From: Desulfocurvibacter africanus subsp. africanus DSM 2603 | GTDB lineage: Bacteria; Desulfobacterota; Desulfovibrionia; Desulfovibrionales; Desulfovibrionaceae | Reading direction: 5' to 3' | NCBI RefSeq assembly: GCF_000422545.1 | Contig: NZ_AULZ01000011.1 | Span: 62,001 to 126,000, forward strand | DNA length: 64,000 nucleotides | Shown: positions 56,588-64,000 of the stretch, piece by piece | How the letters are laid out: each line of letters starts with the position of its first letter | Numbering within the stretch: position 1 is the stretch's first letter | The notes under the pieces: model-generated | Told to the model about the DNA's origin: nothing | The model's input: the letters and a program-made list of their open reading frames with translations, nothing else | Databases searched by the model: none | Program-made: the position numbers and the translations under genes

Positions 56588-58540
56588 ATGCGTCGTGAAC
56601 GCTTCCCCCATCCAGTGCCAATCGGCCCCAGCCGCACGGCTGACGGCTGGAGCTTCACGGTCTGGGCACCGCTGGCTTCCAGCTTGGTGCTGGAATTACC
56701 CGGATCGGACCTGGACCCCGTGGATATGCGACCAGACGCCGAGGAGCCGGGTTACTGGCGAGCCGAAATAGAAGGTCTGAGCGCCGGTTCCCTGTACGGC
56801 TTCCGCATGGATCGAGGCCCTCTACGACCTGACCCGGCCTCGCACTTTCAGCCGCTGGGAGTGCATGAGCCTTCGGCCCTGGTAGACCATGAGGCTTTTC
56901 ATTGGCGCAACTTGGCTTTCAAGCCGCTGACCATGGGCGAGGTAATCCTTTACGAGCTGCACATCGGAGCGTTCACTCAGGAAGGTAGTTTCCAGGCCGC
57001 GATTGCCAGGCTGGACGATCTGGCCGAGCTGGGCGTGACAGCAGTGGAAGTCATGCCCGTGGCCCAGTTTCCGGGCGAGCGTAACTGGGGCTACGACGGC
57101 GTGCACCCCTATGCGATACAGAACAGCTACGGCGGTCCACAGGGATTCAAGGCCTTTGTGGACGCCTGCCATGGGCGAGGCCTGGCCGTGATGTTGGACG
57201 TGGTTTATAACCATCTGGGGCCGGAGGGAAACTATCTGGCCGATTTCGGCCCCTACTTCTCGGCGCGCTACACCACGCCTTGGGGCCTGGCCCTGAACTT
57301 CGATGGTCCGCACAGCGACGGCGTGCGCAACTTCTTCGTGCAGAATGCGCTGTTCTGGTTCCGGCATTACCGCATCGACGGATTGCGCCTGGACGCCGTG
57401 CACTCCATACACGACGAGGGACCGCACCACTTCCTGCGCGAGTTGGCCGAGGCCCGCGACGTGTTTGCACAGGAAACCGGACGGCGGCCCTTGCTCATGG
57501 CCGAGAGCCACCTGAACAGCCCCAGGCTGGTGGAAGCGTACGCGCAGAACGGTTTGGGACTGGACGCCATGTGGAGCGACGACCTCCACCATTCCGTACA
57601 CGCCTTCCTGACCGGCGAGCGGGACGGCTACTACCAGGATCATGGCAGCCTCGAGCACGTCGCCGACACGCTGGAGCACGGCTTCGCCTATGAAGGACAG
57701 CTCTCGGCCTACTGGAAGCGCGCGCAAGGCGTATCAGGAAGACATCTGCCGCCGCAGGCCTTCATAAACTTCCTCCAGACGCATGACATGACGGGCAACC
57801 GGGCCGGAGGCGAACGGCTGTCGACGCTGATCGGCTTCGAGTTGGCCAAGGCCGCGGCGGCCCTGCTCCTGCTTACGCCCTACACGCCGCTCCTGTTCAT
57901 GGGCGAAGAGTATGCCGAGAACAATCCTTTCCTTTACTTCGTAAGCCATGGCGACCATGGGCTAGTGGAAGCGGTGCGAAACGGCCGCAAACGGGAATTC
58001 GCCGACTTTGCCTGGAACAAATCGTCCGCCGAGTCCTCCGAGCCAGCCGACCCACAGGACGAGGAGACATTTCAGCGCTCAAAGCTTGATTGGGACAAAC
58101 GCTCGCAGGGACTGCACGCGCGCATGCTGGCTTATTATCGAGAGTGCATCAGGCTGCGCAAGCTCCTGTTCACCCTTGCCGATACAACCCCCCATGTGGA
58201 CAAGATATCCGCCGGGACATTCGGCCCGGATACTGACGCGGCGGAACTCAAGCATGGATTGCGCGCTCTGGCCACGGATCAGGCCGGAGTGCTGGCCTTG
58301 GACATGCACTTCCAGGCAGGCCATCTGCTGGTTATCTTCAACTTTTCGGCAACCCCTCTGGACCGGCTGGATTCCTTGCTGCCACGGGCCCCATTCATGA
58401 CCGAGGTCCTGTCTTCGGCCGATGCCCGCTGGGGTGGGCCCGAGGACATCATCACCGGCCGCACGGAGAACATTCTCTACTGCCCGCCGGCCAGCGCCCT
58501 TGTTCTGGCTGATGAACGCCTGGCGAGCTACCTGATGTAG
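56588..58540 (+). CDS. treZ: Malto-oligosyltrehalose trehalohydrolase TreZ
   Basis: Releases trehalose from maltooligosyl-trehalose. RMDRGPLRPDPASHFQPLGV (substrate-side domain), YELHIGAFTQEGSFQAAI, nucleophile DGLRLDAVHSIHDEGPHHFL, acid LLMAESHLNSPRL and FLQTHDMTGNRAGGERL give the GH13_7 signature. 650 residues. AGGAG precedes ATG 56588. The usual partner TreY is not in this window, so its substrate source must be elsewhere. The 3' end overlaps the convergent sat gene by 13 bases. Confidence 0.93.
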   Translation: MRRERFPHPVPIGPSRTADGWSFTVWAPLASSLVLELPGSDLDPVDMRPDAEEPGYWRAEIEGLSAGSLYGFRMDRGPLRPDPASHFQPLGVHEPSALVDHEAFHWRNLAFKPLTMGEVILYELHIGAFTQEGSFQAAIARLDDLAELGVTAVEVMPVAQFPGERNWGYDGVHPYAIQNSYGGPQGFKAFVDACHGRGLAVMLDVVYNHLGPEGNYLADFGPYFSARYTTPWGLALNFDGPHSDGVRNFFVQNALFWFRHYRIDGLRLDAVHSIHDEGPHHFLRELAEARDVFAQETGRRPLLMAESHLNSPRLVEAYAQNGLGLDAMWSDDLHHSVHAFLTGERDGYYQDHGSLEHVADTLEHGFAYEGQLSAYWKRAQGVSGRHLPPQAFINFLQTHDMTGNRAGGERLSTLIGFELAKAAAALLLLTPYTPLLFMGEEYAENNPFLYFVSHGDHGLVEAVRNGRKREFADFAWNKSSAESSEPADPQDEETFQRSKLDWDKRSQGLHARMLAYYRECIRLRKLLFTLADTTPHVDKISAGTFGPDTDAAELKHGLRALATDQAGVLALDMHFQAGHLLVIFNFSATPLDRLDSLLPRAPFMTEVLSSADARWGGPEDIITGRTENILYCPPASALVLADERLASYLM

Positions 58541-60240
58541 CCCTGTTCCTCCAGATAGAGAAAAACCTCCTGGGCCGCCTCGGTGGGCGTCATCTCCGAG
58601 GTATCTATGCGCAGCTCAGGATTTGAGGGGGCAATGTACGGATCGTCCACACCAGTTACGCCCTTCATGAGCCCTGCCCTGGCCTTGGCATATATGCCCT
58701 TGCGGTCGCGCATTTCGCAGACCGACAGCGGCGTGCACATGTGTACTTCGATGAAACCGCCGTAGCCCTGGATGAGTTCGCGCACGATCTGGCGGGGCTC
58801 CTCATAGGGTGCGATGGGAGCGCAGATGGCGATGCCGCCGTTCTTGGTGATCTCGCTGGCCACAAATCCTATGCGTCGTATGTTCAGTTCCCGGTGCTCC
58901 CGGCTGAAACTCAGCTCGCTGGAGAGATTCTTGCGCACGATGTCGCCGTCCAGCAGTGTCACGGGACGGTCACTCATCTCCATGAACTTGGCCAGAAGCA
59001 CCTTGGCCAAGGTGGATTTGCCCGCTCCGGACAGGCCTGTAAGAAAAATGGTGAAGCCTTGCCTGTGCCTGGGCGGATATGCCTTGCGCAGTTCCGCCAC
59101 AACCTCTGGAAAGGAATACCAATCCGGAATTTCCAGATCCTCCATAAGCCTGCGCCTCAACTCGGCCGAGGAGATCTCCTTGACCGACATGCCGGGCTGG
59201 ACCTCATCCACGGCGATGTACTGGGACTTGTCCTCGACATAGACCATACGCCTGATGGGCACCATGGTGATGCCGATGTCGCCCACGTGCTCGGCCAATA
59301 CATCCTGGGCACTACCACGCGGGTAGAATAGGTCCTGCCCGTTGGCGGCGAAGGGATCGCCCTGATCCTCGGAAACCATGTAATGCGTGCAACCGAAATT
59401 CTTGCGCACTATGGCCTGCAGGAGCACTTCCCGTGGCCCGGCGAAACGCTCCGCAAAGGGAGTCAGCCCAAGCCGGATCATGTTGCGGGGGAATTTCTGA
59501 ACAAACTGCTTGTAGCAATGGACAAGGGTGAAATAGTCCAGGTCCCCCGAACGCGGCCTGCCCACGACCGGATGCAGCAGGATGCTGGCTCCGGCTTCGC
59601 GTGCCGCACGCAGAATCATCTCCTTGTGCGCGCAGTGCAGATTGTCACGAGTATGAAAACCAATCACCTTGCGCCAGCCATTCTGAGAAAAGATCCGATG
59701 CGTTTCCGAGGGCGTCAGACGCAGCTCGGGGAAATCATAATGCTGGGGCAGATGCAGCCCCTCGATCTTGCCGCCCACGTACCAAGGCTTGGTCTCCTCG
59801 AAGAAAGCGCGCACACCGGGGTGGCGTGCCGGGTCCCTGGTGCCATAGACCACCTCGGCCTCCCGCCCCAGGTCGGGTTGCCAGATGTCCTCGACATGGA
59901 GCACGGCCAGCATGAAGCCTTCGCCGTCGCGTATGGCCAGGGACTCGCCCGGGGCCAGACTGCTCGCAAGTTTCTCGGTCACGTCCAGGCAGATGGGAAT
60001 AGGCCACAAGGCGCCATCTGGCAGACGCATGTGCTCCAGCACTGATTCGTACTCATCGCGCGTCATGAAGCCCTGCAGCGGATAGAAGGCCCGATTGACC
60101 AGCAATTCGAGATCGCAAAGTTGACGGACGCCCAAGTCCACGGAAGGATAGCTCACGGACTCGCTCTTGATGCTCTCGACCCGTCGAAAATGCACGAGCA
60201 GGCTTTCAGCATAAGGAGAAAACTGGGGTTTCACAGTCAT
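58528..60240 (-). CDS. Bifunctional sulfate adenylyltransferase/adenylylsulfate kinase
   Basis: Residues 1 to about 385 are an ATP-sulfurylase domain and about 395-570 an APS kinase, which together make PAPS from sulfate. The kinase has P-loop FLTGLSGAGKSTLAKVLLAK, VTLLDGDIVRKNLSSELSFS and IYAKARAGLMKGVTG. In the sulfurylase the usual QTRNPxHRxH motif reads HTRDNLHCAH (residues 196-205): Arg198 and both His are kept, while the Gln, Asn and Pro differ. A separate dissimilatory Sat is expected in a sulfate reducer; this fused form more likely serves assimilation or sulfonation. That role is inference. Confidence 0.9.
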   Translation of the reverse strand: MTVKPQFSPYAESLLVHFRRVESIKSESVSYPSVDLGVRQLCDLELLVNRAFYPLQGFMTRDEYESVLEHMRLPDGALWPIPICLDVTEKLASSLAPGESLAIRDGEGFMLAVLHVEDIWQPDLGREAEVVYGTRDPARHPGVRAFFEETKPWYVGGKIEGLHLPQHYDFPELRLTPSETHRIFSQNGWRKVIGFHTRDNLHCAHKEMILRAAREAGASILLHPVVGRPRSGDLDYFTLVHCYKQFVQKFPRNMIRLGLTPFAERFAGPREVLLQAIVRKNFGCTHYMVSEDQGDPFAANGQDLFYPRGSAQDVLAEHVGDIGITMVPIRRMVYVEDKSQYIAVDEVQPGMSVKEISSAELRRRLMEDLEIPDWYSFPEVVAELRKAYPPRHRQGFTIFLTGLSGAGKSTLAKVLLAKFMEMSDRPVTLLDGDIVRKNLSSELSFSREHRELNIRRIGFVASEITKNGGIAICAPIAPYEEPRQIVRELIQGYGGFIEVHMCTPLSVCEMRDRKGIYAKARAGLMKGVTGVDDPYIAPSNPELRIDTSEMTPTEAAQEVFLYLEEQGYIR

Positions 60241-60735
60241 GGTCTAACTCCATGGACCTCTGCATGATTAGCAGGCTTTCCTCAGCGCGAAGCAGAAACA
60301 GCCGATACGACCAAGTTGAGAATAGGCTTTTTTCCGCCAGGGCGACAATAGGTATGATTGAGCAGTATACAGCTTCCGTCTTGGCGCATGCAGCCTGTTA
60401 CGCTGGCTGATAAGAGCTTAAGCGCAGCGCTCAGGCACCTGGACATGCGTCTGCTTGAGAAACGCCGCAGGCGGGAATAGTTGGAAGCCATTGCCTTAAT
60501 GAGAGCGTACCGATTCTCAGTACCCACCTGCAAGCTGCTTACTATGGCGTAAGAGGTTGGTGTTCTTTGACGGATCGCCCTGATGGTCAACGGCCTCGCC
60601 CATGTGCCATGCACATGGGCTTGCGTTCCTCCAGCCTTCTGGAAGTCCTCAGGCAATGGACATAGCTGCATAATCATGCCATGTGATGCGCATCACCGAA
60701 CAGCGTTCCCATCATCGCCAGCAAGGATGAATTGT
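60241..60735. other. Intergenic region between divergent sat::cysC and HD-GYP genes
   Basis: About 495 bases. A 131-codon reverse frame (60282-60677) has no motif or ribosome site and is not called. The notable element is the perfect inverted repeat at 60598-60620. An AAGGATG ribosome site lies before the HD-GYP start. Confidence 0.5.
60598..60620. promoter_or_regulatory. Perfect 10-bp inverted repeat upstream of the HD-GYP gene
   Basis: GCCCATGTGC, spacer CAT, GCACATGGGC. It lies 116 bases before the HD-GYP start and is short-spaced, so it looks like an operator for a dimeric regulator rather than a terminator; no T-tract follows. Confidence 0.6.
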
Positions 60736-61998
60736 ATGAGCAGGTCCTTGGATGTCGTGACGGCCGAGTCTGCCGTTTCCAGGATTCTCGGTATCACGAA
60801 CGAGCTGAACCGACTCCAGGATGTGGATGCCATACTCGACCGCATTCTCTTCGAGGCAAGACAGCTGTCAAAGGCCGATGCGGGATCAATTTTTCTTGTC
60901 GAAGATGGCAAGCTGCGCTTCAGTTATATGCAGAACGACACGCTCTTTGGAAAGCAGAGCCTTACTCCAGCCGTGTACTCCAACTTCAGCGTACCTATCG
61001 ACGAGACATCCATCGTGGGATATGTGGCCAAGACAGGCGAAATTTTAGTTATCGATGATGCTTATCAGCTTAATCCCGAGCAGCCATACAGCTTCAACCG
61101 TTCCTACGACGAAAAGAGCGGCTATCGCACCACCTCCATCATGACCATCCCCCTGCGTTCCTTCGAGGATCGCCTGCTGGGGGTCATGCAGATCATCAAT
61201 GCCATGGACGAGGAGAATAAATTTACTTCGTTCGGGCCTGACAGTCGCATTTACCTTCCCCTGTTCGCCAGTCATGCCACGGGAGCCATTGAGCGCAGTA
61301 GGATGACTCGCGAGATCATCCTGCGCATGATGCGCATGGCCGAGTTGCACGACCCGCGCGAAACAGGCCAGCATGTTCAGCGAGTCGGGGCTTTTGCCGC
61401 GGAAATCTATCACCGCTACGCATTGAACAAGGGCTACTCCCGCGAGCAGATTCGTTACATGAAGGGCATGATTAGGCTGGCGGCCATGCTCCATGATGTG
61501 GGTAAAATCGGCGTTCCAGACTCGGTGCTAAAGAAGCCAGGCAAGCTCACGGACGAGGAATTCGATCTAATGAAACTGCATACGCTGAAGGGTGCCCGCC
61601 TGTTCAGTCAACCGACTTCGGAGTTGGATCGTCTGTGTGGCGCCATCGCCATGCACCATCATGAAAAATGGAATGGCACGGGCTATCCGGGTCACTGGGC
61701 CGAGAACTCCACCCAGGCGGAACAACCTCAGCCGCTTTCCGGCGAAAACATTCCGCTGGGCGCGCGCATCGTTGCCGTGGCAGACGTGTATGACGCGCTC
61801 ATGTCCGTTCGCTGCTATAAGGAACCCTGGCCCGAAGAACGCGTGTTGGAGACGTTGCGCAAGGACGCGGGCTCACATTTCGATCCCGAAGTAGTCGAGG
61901 CTTTTTTCCAGATTCACGATGTCATCGTGGCGATTCGCGAAAAATACCAGGAGATCCCTGCCGAAGCTGCCGCTTGCAGAACAGTGGTGGCCCCATAG
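60736..61998 (+). CDS. GAF and HD-GYP domain protein, probable cyclic-di-GMP phosphodiesterase
   Basis: An N-terminal GAF sensor (residues about 12-185: DAILDRILFEARQLSKADAG, SIFLVEDGKLRF) is joined to an HD-GYP domain. The latter has LHDPRETGQHVQRVGAFAAE, metal-binding HD in MLHDVGKIGVPDSVL, HHHEKWNGTGYPG with an intact GYP, and VADVYDALMS. These residues are those needed for c-di-GMP hydrolysis. There is no receiver domain or membrane segment, so it is a cytoplasmic sensor with unknown ligand. Start ATG 60736 follows AAGGA; the frame upstream is not family-like. 420 residues. Confidence 0.92.
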   Translation: MSRSLDVVTAESAVSRILGITNELNRLQDVDAILDRILFEARQLSKADAGSIFLVEDGKLRFSYMQNDTLFGKQSLTPAVYSNFSVPIDETSIVGYVAKTGEILVIDDAYQLNPEQPYSFNRSYDEKSGYRTTSIMTIPLRSFEDRLLGVMQIINAMDEENKFTSFGPDSRIYLPLFASHATGAIERSRMTREIILRMMRMAELHDPRETGQHVQRVGAFAAEIYHRYALNKGYSREQIRYMKGMIRLAAMLHDVGKIGVPDSVLKKPGKLTDEEFDLMKLHTLKGARLFSQPTSELDRLCGAIAMHHHEKWNGTGYPGHWAENSTQAEQPQPLSGENIPLGARIVAVADVYDALMSVRCYKEPWPEERVLETLRKDAGSHFDPEVVEAFFQIHDVIVAIREKYQEIPAEAAACRTVVAP

Positions 61999-62193
61999 CG
62001 CTTCAGGCTTGAAAGGCAGCTCTAATCTAAGGCAAAGGCCCCCTAATAACCTTAAAAACAAGCCGTGCGGGCCAGGAAGGCCTGGAGGTTTCTGGCCATC
62101 GGGGCCGGGTCCATACACACTTTAAACCGCTTTTCCAACCAGTTGATGAATCTGATGGCTATGACTCAGCAAGCCAAAGCGGTCGCAGCTTGC

Positions 62194-64000
62194 CTACAGC
62201 TTGGCCGCAGGCGCTAAAACCTCACGCACAGCTCGCGCGATACCAGCCTCATTCAGAGCAAGCCGCGCTCGCAACTCAGATTGGGAGCCATGCTCCACAA
62301 AAATGTCCGGAATACCCTGCTGGCGTATGGTCCGGCCAGAGAGCATGTCTTTGCTGGCCAACAATTCGAGTACAGCCGAGCCAAAACCTCCGGCCTGCAC
62401 ATTTTCCTCCACCAAGAGGATGGTCTTGAAGCGTTCTGCCAGTTCCATAAGCTGGGCTTCGGGCAGTGGTTTGACGAATCGGGCGTTGAAGACCGCCACC
62501 TGCAGCCCGTCCTCGCGCTCCAGGCGTTCGGCGGCGGCCAGTGATGGATGGACCCGGTTGCCGATGGCCACCAGGAGAGCATCCTTGCCCTCGCGCAAAA
62601 GTTCGCCCTGACCAAGAGGCATGGGGTTAAGCCCATCGGACAGCGGAGAACCCAGGCCGACGCCACGCGGATAGCGCACTGCGCAAGGTCCATTATGGCT
62701 CAAAGCGGTCTTGACCATGAGACGCAATTCGGCTTCATCCTTTGGGGCCATGATAACCAGGTTGGGAATATGCCGCAGGAAAGACAAGTCGAACACGCCA
62801 TGGTGCGTGGGGCCGTCCTCCCCCACCAGCCCTCCCCGGTCCAGGAAAAAGCTCACCGGCAAGTTCTGCAGACAAACGTCATGCACAATCTGGTCGTAGG
62901 AACGTTGCAGGAATGTGGAATAAATGGCCACAACCGGTCTGAAACCTTGGGAGGCCAGTCCTGCAGCAAAGGTCACCGCATGCTGCTCGCAGATGCCGAC
63001 ATCCACGAAGCGTGAAGGGAATTCTTCGCGGAAACGTGTGAGGCCCGTACCCTCCGGCATGGCGGCTGTGATGGCGATGATCTTTTCATCCTGTCTGGCA
63101 AGCTCGCATAAGGTTTGGCCAAAGACTTCCGTGAAAGATGGGTAGCTGCAGTTGCCGTATTTGAGAGCTTGACCCGTTTCGGGCTCAAAGCAGCCCACGC
63201 CATGAAAGTAGGTGGGATTCTTTTCGGCCGGCGCGTAGCCCTTACCCTTCTTTGTGAGTACGTGCACCAAAATGGGGCCTTTGAGATTGCGCACTTGCTC
63301 GAAAATCTCAATGAGTTCTCCCAAATCGTGGCCATTAATAGGCCCTAGGTAATTGAAGCCGAAGGATTGGAAAAGCATGCCCGGTGTGAACAGGCCTTTA
63401 AATGAGTCTTCGCTACGACGGGCATACTTAAGCAGATCCTCGCCTATGCGCGGCACGCTTTTGAGAAAACCTTCGACCTCACGCTTGAGCTTGGTAAGCA
63501 GCGGTCCGGAAAGCTTGCGCGAGAGAAATAGGGACAATGCGCCAACGTTCTTGGAAATGGACATTTCATTGTCATTGAGCACAACGACCATATCCAAACC
63601 CATGCCGCCGGCCTGATTCAAGCCTTCATAGGCCAACCCCGCGGTCATGGAACCGTCGCCGATGACGGACAGCACGTTATGCTTCTTGCCGCCGAGATCA
63701 CGCGCCAAGGCCATGCCCAGTGCTGCGGAGATGGATGTGGAAGAATGCCCAACTCCGAAGTGGTCGTACTCGGGACTCTCGGCGATGCGGGGAAAGCCGG
63801 AGATGCCTCCCAACTGGCGCAAAGTATGGAAGCGCTCGGCGCGGCCAGTCAGGATCTTATAGGCATAGGCTTGGTGGCCCACATCCCAAACGATGCGGTC
63901 GGCATGCGGATCATAGACCTTGAGCAAGGCCAAGGTCAGTTCCACCACGCCAAGACTTGGAGCCAGGTGTCCGCCATGCTTGGAAACGGTATCGATTATC
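62194..64000 (-). CDS. dxs: 1-deoxy-D-xylulose-5-phosphate synthase (partial)
   Basis: First enzyme of the MEP isoprenoid route. Motifs: [36 protein letters not shown], the ThDP motif [37 protein letters not shown] and, in the pyrimidine-binding domain, [20 protein letters not shown]. The C-terminal transketolase domain is complete. The right edge cuts the gene; the frame runs to 64000 as [18 protein letters not shown], so only about the first 40 residues are missing. Confidence 0.96.
   Translation of the reverse strand, partial: IIDTVSKHGGHLAPSLGVVELTLALLKVYDPHADRIVWDVGHQAYAYKILTGRAERFHTLRQLGGISGFPRIAESPEYDHFGVGHSSTSISAALGMALARDLGGKKHNVLSVIGDGSMTAGLAYEGLNQAGGMGLDMVVVLNDNEMSISKNVGALSLFLSRKLSGPLLTKLKREVEGFLKSVPRIGEDLLKYARRSEDSFKGLFTPGMLFQSFGFNYLGPINGHDLGELIEIFEQVRNLKGPILVHVLTKKGKGYAPAEKNPTYFHGVGCFEPETGQALKYGNCSYPSFTEVFGQTLCELARQDEKIIAITAAMPEGTGLTRFREEFPSRFVDVGICEQHAVTFAAGLASQGFRPVVAIYSTFLQRSYDQIVHDVCLQNLPVSFFLDRGGLVGEDGPTHHGVFDLSFLRHIPNLVIMAPKDEAELRLMVKTALSHNGPCAVRYPRGVGLGSPLSDGLNPMPLGQGELLREGKDALLVAIGNRVHPSLAAAERLEREDGLQVAVFNARFVKPLPEAQLMELAERFKTILLVEENVQAGGFGSAVLELLASKDMLSGRTIRQQGIPDIFVEHGSQSELRARLALNEAGIARAVREVLAPAAKL

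Noticed and set aside
60282-60677. 131-codon reverse frame between sat::cysC and the HD-GYP gene
   Set aside because: No ribosome site or domain; it spans the palindrome and is likely chance.

Overview
The window is a compact, mostly core chromosome segment from a Gram-negative bacterium. It carries lipid A acylation and export (lpxL-like, msbA), lipoprotein and LPS transport (lolA, lptF, lptG), and a polar flagellar motor (motA, motB). A DivIVA-type protein, a YedF selenium-metabolism protein, a fused sulfate adenylyltransferase/APS kinase and the aroQ-efp-ftsK order point by inference to a Desulfovibrio-like sulfate reducer. No rRNA or species marker is present, so the genus is not proven.

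Layout. 1-2.9 kb: MBL-fold hydrolase (cut by the edge), flavin prenyltransferase, a methyltransferase-like gene, tRNA-Arg(CCG), alpha/beta hydrolase. 2.9-4.1 kb: gene-poor stretch with repeated ATCCGTAAATA words. 4.1-7.2 kb: PP2C phosphatase/histidine kinase pair. 7.7-11.1 kb: lipid A operon. 11.3-22.2 kb: yedF, a pseudouridine synthase, lolA, ftsK, efp, aroQ, engB, lptG, lptF, uppP. 22.3-23.9 kb: accessory scar beside a CAU tRNA, holding an integrase fragment and an IS3 remnant. 23.9-30.7 kb: MFS exporter, ilvCNB and a run of small housekeeping genes. 30.7-38.3 kb: hypothetical genes, tatA, pgsA, miaA, an M29 aminopeptidase, dinB, cheD. 38.5-42.5 kb: a four-gene betaine-type ABC importer. 42.5-47.7 kb: motB, motA and two FapA/DUF342 genes. 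48-58.5 kb: phosphatase, then the glucan/trehalose operon glgE-treS::mak-glgB-treZ. 58.5-64 kb: sat::cysC, an HD-GYP protein and dxs (cut by the edge).

Main points from the hunt. (1) A family of about 125-bp hairpin-rich elements with 17-bp terminal inverted repeats and TA at each end occurs four times in full and once as a worn copy. One copy sits inside the IS3 orfA remnant, and removing it together with one TA restores that reading frame exactly. It is therefore a non-autonomous mobile element (MITE-like) with a TA target duplication. (2) The TreS half of the TreS-maltokinase fusion has Gln at the catalytic acid/base Glu position and Asn at the invariant GH13 Arg, while the kinase half looks intact. 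(3) ftsK and lptF both lack a canonical start in the right place; well-placed Shine-Dalgarno sites point to ACG and CTG respectively. (4) A perfect hairpin ends one base before the start codon of the pseudouridine synthase gene. (5) The Sat domain of the Sat-CysC fusion departs from the usual QTRNP motif.
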